Of a stretch of DNA of 64,000 nucleotides, positions 58,601 to 63,525 are shown piece after piece. The DNA lies in assembly GCA_015143295.1 (NCBI GenBank), contig CM026556.1, forward strand, positions 18,910,547-18,974,546, in the 5' to 3' direction. Within the stretch, counting starts at the first letter, position 1; the number at the start of each line of letters is the position of its first letter. This DNA is from Tetracentron sinense. Its lineage: Eukaryota > Streptophyta > Magnoliopsida > Trochodendrales > Trochodendraceae. The notes beneath the pieces were generated by a model that worked only from the letters and a program-made list of their open reading frames with translations, searched no databases and was not told where the DNA came from. A program made the position numbers and the translations under genes.

Positions 58601-60032
58601 TAATAACCCTATTGGGGTTGCACATCAGTTGGGTGTGTTCATTCCTAGTTTATCCATCTAGGACCTGCCCTAAATCAGGAAGGGAGCATTCATTCCTAGT
58701 TTATCCATAGAGGGCCCATCCTAAATCAGGAAGAGATCACAAAAGTTTCTCCGCTGAGGGAAAAAGGGAGAATAGATTGGTTCAGGAAGGAAGGAGTAGA
58801 GTAGGAAATGAAGTTTCTTAAAGAAATGAGGTGCCTCGAAGAACACTTAGTGGGCAGTATTTTCAGGAGGGAAAAGCACACACACTAGTAGTTTAAACCC
58901 CACCTCCTCCCTTAGTTGCTAATAGAATTCTAAAGATCAGGCCTCAATTTATAATTTTACGTGAAATTTAAGACAATAAGAGGCCTTTCAATATGAAAAC
59001 GACAAAATAATAAATAAAAATTGGAAAGTCTTACATGGAGCTTACCCTCACAGACTTTAGACTATTCACAACTGCTTGAGAACGTGCAGCCAGATCTTCA
59101 CTGAATTCCTGCATTACATGTTATGAGCACCAGATATACTTCAATATAAGAACCATGATTGACCACCGAACTACCAAAACCCTACGAAATGAAAAAGAAA
59201 AAAGAATATACGAGTCTTATCTATAATTGTGTGGTAATACAGCGCCTTACCTGAAATCCAATATGCAACCTCTTTCCACCTTTGTGATAAGGGATAATAA
59301 CAGGGCGCTTGCCGATGTTTTCTTTACAGACAAGCGGTTCTAATCTGTATGAAAGCACACCCTAAATTCATATAATGTGTTCTCACTTCAAAATAGAACA
59401 TCATATCCAAATGAAACTGATCATGAAGGACAAACCAAATTAATATTTATATAAGAATATTTTCCATCATCCCAGTTGGTAGAACTTAGAAGTAGTACTC
59501 AACTCTTCTGGTTTTGTAGCGAGTGGGTTGAGAGGTTATCACAATTTCAACAGGTCCATCTGATCAACAGATATTCATTTGATCAACAGATATTAATCTG
59601 ACTGGACAACCATAACCATCAATGATGCGAAGCTTTCAAAACATTCTCCCATAGCAATCTGAAAGAATGAGACCGATCGTATGGCGGCAATCATGCAATC
59701 AGATTGGTTTGATGTTTAGAAGAACTTTTCGGTGAGGCACATAAAATTGAAGGTTCAACCCCCTTGCCACCTTGCACACACCACATTCGCAATGGTATCA
59801 GGTGCCCTCTCCTAAGTTCTACCTAAAGATTTAACTCAACCTCATATATTACTGACATATACATACATATATCCACGTAAGAAGAACTGAAATGCATTAA
59901 TTTGGTAAAATAAAGTGGCTGAGGCAAACCTATACGCCACAGGATCAAAGGGATGAAAAATATTGAACATTTGCCGACAACCTGGCATCTCTTCACTTAT
60001 ACTTTCATCTTGCCAATACTCTTTCCCTTTGC
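28776..60032 (-). CDS. SGR2: SGR2-like DDHD-domain phospholipase, 3' part (7 exons)
   Basis: Joined on the minus strand: 60032-59930, 59344-59251, 59108-59046, 31314-31266, 31186-31083, 29599-29553, 29016-28776 (701 coding bases, about 232 residues). All junctions are GT-AG and all phases agree. The protein has the DDHD-domain order [83 protein letters not shown], then an acidic tail with DLPLTFSD. I recognise this as the C-terminus of plant SHOOT GRAVITROPISM 2, a phosphatidic acid-preferring phospholipase A1-like protein known to act at vacuolar membranes in shoot gravitropism. The lipase GxSxG region lies in upstream exons outside the window. No stop interrupts the joined frame, so the gene looks functional despite a 27.7-kb intron. 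Confidence 0.92.
29017..29552 (-). other. SGR2 intron (536 bp)
   Basis: No gene. Contains a (GA)n stretch near 29370-29383 and GGTCAA/TTGACC inverted stretches around 29448 and 29482. No element ends could be fixed. Confidence 0.7.
29553..29599 (-). CDS. SGR2: SGR2 exon (47 bp)
   Basis: Encodes [15 protein letters not shown] plus two bases of T. Acceptor CCTGCAG, donor GTAAGC. Most DDHD proteins have HPY where this has HAY. The histidine of SH-T is a conserved DDHD position. Confidence 0.9.
29600..31082 (-). other. SGR2 intron (1483 bp)
   Basis: No coding region recognised on either strand. Two T-rich runs occur, at 29938-29946 and 30780-30791. The latter borders a CA-rich stretch that could be a retroposed element. 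Confidence 0.65.
30780..30935 (-). mobile_element. Possible small retroposon with oligo-A tail (uncertain)
   Basis: On the minus strand the stretch begins AACTAGGTCCTTGCATG, passes through a GT-rich region, and ends in ATAATACATTTTTATC and a poly-A. This resembles SINE-like or processed sequence, but no pol III A/B boxes or TSD can be fixed. Confidence 0.25.
31083..31186 (-). CDS. SGR2: SGR2 exon (104 bp)
   Basis: Encodes [17 protein letters not shown] then [17 protein letters not shown]. Acceptor TTGTAG, donor GTAAGT. It completes the codon G|AA from the preceding exon and ends in phase 0. Confidence 0.92.
31266..31314 (-). CDS. SGR2: SGR2 exon (49 bp)
   Basis: Encodes [16 protein letters not shown] plus one base. 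The acceptor GATTAG is weak in pyrimidines; the donor is GTATGA. It joins in phase 0 to the exon ending SLKSVR, 27.7 kb away. Confidence 0.88.
31551..31610. repeat. (AT)30 microsatellite
   Basis: Thirty uninterrupted AT dinucleotides inside the giant intron. The apparent IYIYIY reading frame over it is not a gene. Confidence 0.98.
31991..33246. mobile_element. Tourist/PIF-Harbinger-like MITE with nested element
   Basis: The ends are GGTAGTGTTTCGGAA and, inverted, GGTAGTGTTTGCGAA, flanked by TAA (31988-31990 and 33247-33249). Three-base TWA duplications and GG..GTGTTTGG-like ends are typical of Tourist MITEs. Without the nested 848-bp insertion it would be about 408 bp. Inner sequence (CTTAATTAAG, TTAAGC) is also partly inverted. 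Confidence 0.75.
32104..32951. mobile_element. hAT-like non-autonomous element nested in the Tourist MITE
   Basis: Terminal inverted repeats TAGGGGTGCCAATGGGC and TAGGGATGGCAATGGGTC, a G-rich left part (run of nine G at 32180-32188) and an AT-rich core (32500-32800). No clear target duplication is visible. The end sequence resembles the common plant TAGGGGTGGCAAT hAT MITEs. Confidence 0.55.
33290..33850 (+). pseudogene. Old Ty3/gypsy reverse transcriptase fragment
   Basis: Plus-strand pieces [63 protein letters not shown] and [13 protein letters not shown] follow the gypsy RT order (PLPRIDD, SGYHQIRI, EW.VMPFGL, FLG..VS). There are many stops and losses. It is much older than elements A and B and from a different lineage. 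Confidence 0.8.
33919..34136 (+). mobile_element. Left part of an old LTR-like sequence (J) split by Copia 2
   Basis: Non-coding sequence ending at the ACTGG target duplication. Its continuation begins at 56272. Together they look like an LTR, with a TATATAAAC box in the right part (56479), but no ends are certain. Confidence 0.4.
34137..34367 (+). repeat. 5' LTR of Copia 2 (231 bp)
   Basis: Starts TGTAGAAGAATACTTC, contains TGGAATATAAATAAG (TATA-like) and pyrimidine-rich CTTCTTCCTCCTCTTC, and ends AAACCAAACCA. Homologous to 56025-56266. Confidence 0.9.
34755..34950 (+). repeat. 5' LTR of Copia 1 (196 bp)
   Basis: Starts TGTTGAAATATGATTAATTA and contains GAGAGAAATCTCTCGAATC and CCCCAACACGTCCTC. 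By comparison with the 3' LTR and TSD it ends ...TCTTCAAGT. The usual terminal CA is three bases earlier, so the last bases are uncertain. Confidence 0.85.
34951..34962 (+). other. Primer binding site of Copia 1
   Basis: TGGTTTCAGAGC, one mismatch from the initiator-Met tRNA complement TGGTATCAGAGC, directly after the 5' LTR. Confidence 0.75.
35619..36470 (+). pseudogene. Copia 1 gag
   Basis: An ATG at 35619 opens [16 protein letters not shown]. The copia gag pattern [17 protein letters not shown] (about 35745) and GYLTGS follow. After a stop at 35877 the frame resumes ([20 protein letters not shown], then [20 protein letters not shown]). The zinc knuckle [13 protein letters not shown] (about 36420) has lost its first cysteine (Tyr). 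Confidence 0.82.
36740..37160 (+). pseudogene. Copia 1 protease and start of the GAG-pre-integrase region
   Basis: [12 protein letters not shown] (DSG active site, 36747) is followed by [17 protein letters not shown] and [19 protein letters not shown], the standard copia order. The reading is cut at 37164 by solo LTR H2. Confidence 0.78.
37165..38696 (-). mobile_element. Solo LTR H2 (1532 bp) inserted in Copia 1
   Basis: Plus strand starts TGTTGGCCAGGTATTGACCC and ends CTTTAGGCTAACA, flanked by TGTGG / TGTGA (37160-37164, 38697-38701). It is the inverse of H1 (61570-62981). There is no coding region or second LTR. Orientation is taken from the TATA-like box in H1. It contains imperfect tandem repeats TTTC(A/G)GG(C/T)GAAG-TCAAG (37430-37570) and CTAGTCGACTGGAT dyads (37985-38100). 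Confidence 0.88.
38702..39525 (+). pseudogene. Copia 1 integrase
   Basis: Pieces: [13 protein letters not shown] (zinc-binding HxxxGH), then [20 protein letters not shown] and [19 protein letters not shown] (core with first aspartates), later [18 protein letters not shown] and [14 protein letters not shown]. Frameshifts occur near 39018 and 39300. Confidence 0.85.
39526..41440 (+). pseudogene. Copia 1 reverse transcriptase and RNase H
   Basis: The RT start [19 protein letters not shown] (about 39948) is followed by [35 protein letters not shown], and after a stop LDVKNAFFH. The catalytic box reads YVDNI instead of YVDDI (40519). RNase H includes [11 protein letters not shown] (40990) and later [10 protein letters not shown] and [10 protein letters not shown]. 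The catalytic change alone would inactivate it. Confidence 0.87.
41477..41684 (+). repeat. 3' LTR of Copia 1 (208 bp)
   Basis: Starts TGTTGAGATATGATTAATTA after GAGGGGGAG. It is slightly longer than the 5' LTR because of a short insertion (GAATATGTG, about 41506) and a few more bases. Confidence 0.88.
41690..42134 (+). pseudogene. Copia 2 leader and gag N-terminus
   Basis: From about 41870 the plus strand gives [19 protein letters not shown] and [15 protein letters not shown], a copia gag start. Stops and a probable deletion follow. The reading is cut at 42134 by solo LTR F (TSD GAAAT). Confidence 0.65.
42775..42860. repeat. Tandem repeat in LTR F (four units of ~26 bp)
   Basis: Units of CTTGAGTCCTTAGACTCC-TACAAC. 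The reading is approximate. Confidence 0.75.
43013..43459. mobile_element. Element M1 (about 447 bp) with CGAGTCGAGT-rich ends
   Basis: Inserted in a repeat unit of LTR F (host CAAAGTCTTGTT, then GTTGGAACATACC). The right end, inverted, reads TATGGTTCAAAAACCC then GAAAACTCGACTCG; the left end GAAAACTCGGCGAGTC. Both ends hold many CGAGT/ACTCG words. The left terminus seems incomplete and no clean duplication is visible. Confidence 0.6.
44030..44310. repeat. Imperfect tandem repeat within M2
   Basis: Four units with AACCCTAA(T/C)AAGG and CTAAGGTCACTCC, about 65-80 bp each. Confidence 0.75.
45166..45610. mobile_element. hAT-like non-autonomous element M6 (445 bp) nested in M2
   Basis: TIRs CATAGTTGTC and CATAATTATC, with a perfect 8-bp duplication GTATTAAC (45158-45165, 45611-45618). 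The paralogous stretch of M3 (about 52070-52090) has GTGTATTAACATCTATTTTA without insertion, which is the empty site. Subterminal words GGAAGCTCGTTTCC / CTCGCTTC are repeated. Confidence 0.92.
46764..46785. other. Perfect 22-bp palindrome in LTR F
   Basis: The core GGCGATCGATCGCC is flanked by CACT and AGTG. The half site resembles the U3 palindromes of LTRs A, B, C and E, though here it lies far from the LTR start. Confidence 0.85.
47040..47830. repeat. Nucleosome-length tandem array in LTR F (about five units of 168-183 bp)
   Basis: The marker GAAGAGGGTTTCCGTATCTT (and variants) recurs at about 47058, 47238, 47419, 47587 and 47770. Each unit also has AACGGCTCAAGAATCATTCG, ACAAAACTAGGCTTCCC and GAATTACAGCAGACCAGTC. 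One diverged unit is present in LTR E. Confidence 0.9.
48108..48116 (-). promoter_or_regulatory. Putative TATA box of LTR F
   Basis: The minus strand reads TATATAAAG about 750 bp from the LTR start. The duplicated GTCATCCAGAACGGTCGACT unit (48447-48492) lies upstream. Confidence 0.55.
48447..48492 (-). promoter_or_regulatory. Duplicated 23-bp unit with GGTCGAC dyad in U3 of LTR F
   Basis: Two perfect tandem copies of a 23-bp unit (AGTCATCCAGAACGGTCGAC plus TGAC). This corresponds in position to the palindrome clusters of the other LTRs, about 330 bp upstream of the TATA box. Confidence 0.5.
48868..49440 (+). pseudogene. Copia 2 gag, distal part
   Basis: Plus-strand pieces include [17 protein letters not shown], then [18 protein letters not shown] (a disturbed zinc knuckle) and a serine/threonine-rich linker. 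It is short and broken by stops. Confidence 0.6.
49428..49660 (+). pseudogene. Copia 2 protease
   Basis: [10 protein letters not shown] (about 49435) stands where copia proteases have [10 protein letters not shown]. The serine to leucine change is one C to T. It is followed by [20 protein letters not shown] and [10 protein letters not shown]. Confidence 0.75.
49661..50660 (+). pseudogene. Copia 2 integrase
   Basis: Pieces: [15 protein letters not shown] (about 49890), [57 protein letters not shown], then [13 protein letters not shown] and [15 protein letters not shown]. The copia core order is kept but frames and stops alternate. Confidence 0.85.
50661..51033 (+). pseudogene. Copia 2 region between integrase and RT
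   Basis: Hydrophilic linker with [17 protein letters not shown], the usual stretch before the copia RT, here kept in one frame for about 130 codons. It is cut by M3. Confidence 0.65.
51042..52260. mobile_element. hAT-like non-autonomous element M3 (1219 bp) in Copia 2
   Basis: TIRs CAAGGTTCAAAATTTTGA and TAAGGTTCAAAACTTTGA, with 8-mers TAGTAGAT (51034-51041) and TAGCAAAT (52261-52268) that differ by two transitions. The left end repeats AATTTCG words, the right end GATATCG/CGATATAT. The right half is homologous to M2 and contains the empty site of M6. Confidence 0.82.
52269..53441 (+). pseudogene. Copia 2 reverse transcriptase and start of RNase H
   Basis: Starts [23 protein letters not shown] (52269) and continues [76 protein letters not shown]. 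The catalytic YVDD region reads [12 protein letters not shown] (about 52808), lacking the aspartate pair. RNase H begins [20 protein letters not shown] (53240). It is cut at 53441 by solo LTR C2. Confidence 0.87.
53650..53800 (+). promoter_or_regulatory. Palindrome cluster in U3 of LTR C2
   Basis: Six dyads (CACCGATCGCTCGGT, CGATCGATCGGT, ACCGATCGATCGGT, ACCGATCACTCGGT) start about 210 bp from the LTR start. No clear TATA box follows in this copy. Role inferred. Confidence 0.5.
54764..55036. repeat. Tandem array in LTR C2, four units
   Basis: Units CAAGGAGGTTGGTAGCCCAG then GGACATTCGGGTACTAGCC and TCTGGCTCACAAG, reverse complement of the array in LTR C. Confidence 0.9.
55746..56024 (+). pseudogene. 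Copia 2 RNase H end and polypurine tract
   Basis: Plus-strand [16 protein letters not shown] (about 55776) and HVEVDxHFIKEK-like motifs, then [12 protein letters not shown], resume the RNase H after LTR C2. The purine tract GAGGGAGAG at 56016-56024 abuts the 3' LTR. Confidence 0.82.
56025..56266 (+). repeat. 3' LTR of Copia 2 (242 bp)
   Basis: Starts TGTAGAAGAATACTTCTC and ends AAACCAAACCAAACCA. Homologous to 34137-34367. Confidence 0.9.
56272..56585 (+). mobile_element. Right part of LTR-like sequence J
   Basis: Continues 33919-34136 after Copia 2. It contains TCTATATAAACAGG (56475-56488), a TATA-like box followed by GATTGTACTACAG. It ends vaguely near CTTGTGATTCAAGG. Confidence 0.4.
56586..56950. 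repeat. Intronic stretch with a duplicated CTTCTAGACATTC unit
   Basis: Two ~60-bp direct repeats (56780-56880) share TCTAGAAATGACTA and CAAGTTCCTACATCTTCTAG. No gene recognised. It may be remnant LTR sequence. Confidence 0.5.
56959..57953. mobile_element. hAT-like non-autonomous element M4 (995 bp)
   Basis: TIRs CATGGTTCAAAATATCGGTA and CATGGTTTAAAATATCGATA, with 8-mers TCTTTGCT (56951-56958) and TATTTGCT (57954-57961). Ends are rich in GTATCGG / CGATAC words. The core is AT-rich without a transposase. M5 is inserted directly next to its right duplication. Confidence 0.85.
57970..58497. mobile_element. hAT-like non-autonomous element M5 (528 bp)
   Basis: TIRs CAGTGTTTTAAAAACCGTG and CAATGTTTTAAAACGTG, with a perfect 8-bp duplication ATGGTGAG (57962-57969, 58498-58505). 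Ends repeat GAGGCTTA/CGCCTCA words. The core holds (CATA)n and (TA)n microsatellite at 58265-58360. Confidence 0.93.
58506..59045 (-). other. SGR2 intron segment next to exon 59046-59108
   Basis: No gene. A ~63-bp direct repeat with CATTCCTAGTTTATCCAT and CCTAAATCAGGAAG occurs twice at about 58638-58735. Confidence 0.65.
59046..59108 (-). CDS. SGR2: SGR2 exon (63 bp)
   Basis: Encodes [21 protein letters not shown] across 21 codons. Acceptor AATGCAG, donor GTAAGC. It is the last exon before the giant intron. Confidence 0.92.
59251..59344 (-). CDS. SGR2: SGR2 exon (94 bp)
   Basis: Encodes [19 protein letters not shown] then [12 protein letters not shown]. Acceptor CATACAG, donor GTAAGG. The first base completes the arginine codon of VAYR. 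Confidence 0.93.
59345..59929 (-). other. SGR2 intron (585 bp)
   Basis: No coding region or element ends seen. A short duplication TGATCAACAGATATT occurs at about 59558-59590. Confidence 0.75.
59930..60032 (-). CDS. SGR2: SGR2 exon (103 bp), the most upstream in the window
   Basis: Encodes [19 protein letters not shown] then [15 protein letters not shown]. The aspartate in HPFDPVAYR is the first of the DDHD signature. Acceptor TTTTGCAG, donor GTTTGC (non-optimal). The next upstream exon is not within the window. Confidence 0.93.
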
Positions 60033-60535
60033 CTGCAAAAGGGATAAAAAGGTTAATTTAACTGGACCCCAAGAATATCAAATACAAGACTAGACATGAC
60101 AGGCAGCTGAAGAATCCTAAAAAGAGTCTCAAGTACAAATAGGAAGAAATTTAGCACTAACAATGGAATACAAAAATAATATAGTACAACCAATGAATTT
60201 GTAGGCCCAACAAATTGAAAAAAACATTTTGAGGCATAACCAGAAGCTGGACATATTGGAGGTTGTTAATGTCATTAAAACATGGATTTTATCTTACTAG
60301 AAAGAAATTAAATATCTGCATATTTATGATATAATGGCCGATATATCTCAATATTGGTGGGTAAAAGCCAAAAATTCAGATTATATTGCCACCATATTAT
60401 TTAACTTTTTACAAAACATCTCCAATATGTCGCTGATATAATATATCCCAATACATCGTAAATATTGCATATATTGCACCATATTTTGGTCATCTCACAG
60501 TATAAAAAATACAGTGTCATGAAATAGATATATTC
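60033..60535 (-). other. Upstream SGR2 intron sequence with hAT-like remnant
   Basis: 60325-60480 contains words such as GGCCGATATATCTCAATATTG and CAATATGTCGCTGATATAAT, like the subterminal parts of M2. No ends or duplications can be fixed. No exon recognised. Confidence 0.4.
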
Positions 60536-60784
60536 TGTAGAACCCCTGATCTCATTTTCATAACCGGTGAAAAGTGTGTGAATAGTGTCTGTGTATAGTG
60601 TTTTAAAGGGCTAATGGCCTTCTATGTAATTTGGTGTGGTGAAATGATAAGAAGGGTGTTTGGATTTTTATGTGGGTGCTAAAAGTCAGGGGAAAAGAGT
60701 AAAATCACTCTTAAAGGTGAAGGAACAAGAGTGCAAACACTCTAAGAGAGAAAAATGAGAAAAACAAGGGAAATGGCCAAGTTC

Positions 60785-60985
60785 TGCAGGTGCCCGGTTG
60801 ACCACCCCTATTCCCGGTCGACCGCTTGCATGAAAAAGGCCCACAGTAAGGTTTTTTTTGAGAGGCCGGTCAACCGCCCCTATTCCCGTTTGACCGACTG
60901 TCTCCAAAAAAGGGGGATTCCAGGGGTTTTACACAAGCCGGTCGACCGCCCTCCTAGCCGATCGACCGACAGTGTGGTTTTTGCT
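60785..60985 (+). promoter_or_regulatory. CGGTCGACCG-type palindrome cluster in U3 of the D-family LTR
   Basis: Dyads CCCGGTTGACC, CCCGGTCGACCG, GCCGGTCAACCG, GCCGGTCGACCG and GCCGATCGACCG lie 80-280 bp upstream of the TATA box, as in LTR D in the opposite orientation. Confidence 0.5.
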
Positions 60986-61067
60986 CCCTTTTGGCTTGGC
61001 CGACCTACTATTGTTTTATGGGATATTTTCGGGGCCTTTTGGGTGTTTCACCAAATCCCAAAGGGGC

Positions 61068-61076
61068 TATATAAAA
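61068..61076 (+). promoter_or_regulatory. Putative TATA box of the D-family LTR
   Basis: TATATAAAA, about 530 bp into the LTR, in the sequence GGGGCTATATAAAACACA. The equivalent of 25906-25914. Confidence 0.6.
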
Positions 61077-61259
61077 CACATTTCATGGGTAGAGGGTTAC
61101 CAAACCCTTAGAGCAAACTTGAGAGAAGAAAAAGGAAGAGAAAAGAGAGAAGAAAGAGGAAAAAAAGGGAAGAAAGAGAGACGGTTTTTGCTTGAGCTTT
61201 GGCATTGACCAAAGGTCCGTTCTTGCTACACCGGTGCTTTCTAAAGCACTCGATCGTAG

Positions 61260-61515
61260 GGAAACGATCATAGAAAGGTAGATACTCTCTACTATATACC
61301 TTGTCATACTCTTATACTTAAACTTAAAGATGAAAAGCATTTTATGGATGAAATTTGAAGATGGAAATCATATGCTCTGATAAAAAGTTGTGGATACTCT
61401 CTACTATAGACCTTGTCATAATCCTATGCTTAAACCTAAAGATGAAAAACATTTTATGGATGAAATTTGAAGATGGAAATTATGTGCTATGATGAAAAGT
61501 TGTAGATACACTCTA
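61260..61515. repeat. Tandem duplication of ~122 bp in the D-family LTR
   Basis: Two full copies of a unit starting GATACTCTCTACTATA, with CTTAAAGATGAAAAGCATTT and TGAAATTTGAAGATGGAAAT, plus the start of a third. Confidence 0.85.
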
Positions 61516-61569
61516 CTACGTATTATGTTGAAATTTCCATTGAAAAAAGACCACAATGAACCATATGCT

Positions 61570-62981
61570 TGTTAGCCTCAAGGTTACAACCTTTGATACC
61601 CCTACTAATTTTGATAATAACACAATAATTAAATGAAATTTAAAGTACTAATTAATGTGTTCAAGTGCTTTAGCATTTCGATTCTAAGGAAGAAAGCACT
61701 CCAATCATGGCAAAAGAATAGAAATTATCCAAGAGCAAGTTTGACTTAAAGTATACAATTGAAGACTCAAGATAAGAACATAATCCAAGTCCGGTCCCTG
61801 AAGACATGTCAAATCATCAAGACCCAAGATCATCTCTCAAGAAGTTTGTAAGCTTGTATGTTTTATTATTGCCTTGAGAGTGGCTAGGACTTATATAAAA
61901 AAAAAATCCTCAAAAGAATGGTAGGTTGAATGCTCAAAGATCATAGAATGACCATAGGAGCCTAGGACACTTTTTATTCATCATTCTAATGCCCTAAAGA
62001 ATCATAAAATCATGTTAAAACATAGCTAATTGACCAAGGTATTCATTCTCATCTCTTTGGTCTGATCCAAGATAGAATTCAGAAAATCCGTTTCGAATTC
62101 GTCAACGAATTCTCAAAGCCATCTGAATTTGGCGACGAATTGATGACAGTAAAATGAAAATTGCTTACTGTCTTCATAATTTGGCGATGAATTCAAGTGG
62201 GAACTCCACTTTGTCAACGAATTTAAGTTTGAAATAGAAAATCGTTATAACAGTTAGTTTTCAACGGCCTAAAATGCATTTAATGTCTCTTCAACGGCTA
62301 TATTAGATTAAGTGCTATAAAAGGAGTTCATTTATGAACTAATAACAACTCTTGATCACTGTAACAACTACTATTGATCACTCATTCATTGTCATTGATT
62401 TCTCACTTACTCACATACATAGAAATCCCCAAATCCCTTTTGAGCTCATTCAACTCCAATTTCTCTTAAGAGACTTTATTAGAAATTGTACTCCACTCTT
62501 ATCCAGCTCATTCAAGGAGCTTTTATTTCGGATTTCCAAATCCAAACTCATTTATTAAAGTTAGTCAAGAATCAAGGATTCTTGCATTGAAGCTGTTGCT
62601 TCAGTTTTAGCAAGAGAGTGAGGTGCTCATGCAAGGTCCCAACTCGGCCTAAAGGAGAGTTTGTAAAGGTTGCATCTCGACCTATAAGAGAGATTGTAGA
62701 GGTTTAGGCTCCACCCGTGAAGGAGTCTGTGCGATTAAGGAATCGTGGTGAATCCTCTAGCTGGAAGCTTGAGGCGGGGAGTAGGCTGGATTGCTGAACC
62801 TCGTGAACAAATCTATGTGTTTGCTTCCTCTAACTCTTCTCTTTTACTTTGAGTACTTTTCTTGATTAATCTTGTGGTGCAAATAAATTTTAATTCCGCA
62901 TCTTGGGCTTAGGGTCCATAAATTTTTAAATCTGCCATAGACCCTATTCACCCCCTATTTAGGGTCATTACCTGGCCAACA
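61570..62981 (+). mobile_element. Solo LTR H1 (1412 bp)
   Basis: Starts TGTTAGCCTCAAGG and ends ATTACCTGGCCAACA, flanked by the perfect duplication ATGCT (61565-61569, 62982-62986). Inverse of H2. It contains near-palindromes GAATTCGTCAACGAATTC (62095-62112) and a TATA box CTATAAAAGG (62315-62324). No coding region. Confidence 0.92.
62090..62225 (+). promoter_or_regulatory. GAATTCGTC-type dyad cluster in U3 of LTR H1
   Basis: Copies of GAATTCGTCAACGAATTC, GAATTTGGCGACGAATT and TTTGTCAACGAATTT lie about 90-220 bp upstream of the TATA box. H2 has CTAGTCGACTGGAT dyads in the corresponding place. Function inferred. Confidence 0.5.
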
Positions 62982-63264
62982 ATGCTTTGAAATGAGAAAA
63001 AGTAGGAAATCCCACTAGATTTCCTTGTGTTGATGTTATGTTTAAAACAAATGATGAAAATGGATGAACCATGTGTATTAAGCTATGTGAATATTATGAG
63101 ATAGTTTTGAATGAAAGAAATGAGCATAGGTTATGTGTTATGTGTTTACCATATTCACTCACAATTGCCTATGTACACTTGTAGTGCATGATTGGGTTTT
63201 CACGTGTGTGTATCGACAAAACAAAGTAAAAGATGATGAACAAAGTAAAATGTACTAGGAGAAT

Positions 63265-63525
63265 GATAGTGGACTTCTACCAACCTAGGTAGAGCACTAG
63301 TCATTTGGTCCCAAATGAAGCTGTGTAGGAAGAATGCAAATGGACTTCTACCACTCTAGGTAGAGCATTTGACATTTGTTCCGGATAAACTATATGCAAA
63401 GAAATCCACGAGGAGGTGGATGAAGCTGCTAATAGACTTCTATCACTCTAGGTAGAGCATTAGGCATGCTCCATGTGTATGTAAATGCTAATGATCTTCT
63501 ACCACTCTAGGTAGAGCATTGGTCA
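63265..63525. repeat. Four-unit tandem repeat in the D-family LTR
   Basis: Units with GACTTCTACCACTCTAGGTA followed by GAGCATT at about 63271, 63343, 63436 and 63495. Confidence 0.85.

Larger units (their letters stand above)
31315..59045 (-). other. Giant SGR2 intron (27,731 bp)
   Basis: Bounded by donor GTAAGC (59045) and acceptor GATTAG (31315). Most of it is accounted for by the nested elements listed separately. Intact copia coding direction is plus, thus antisense to SGR2, while solo LTR F reads in sense. Confidence 0.88.

Noticed and set aside
60033..60535. Further SGR2 exon
   Set aside because: I looked on the minus strand for the conserved stretch expected upstream of GKGKEYW (a GSPLG-like segment) and found none; it must lie beyond the LTR.
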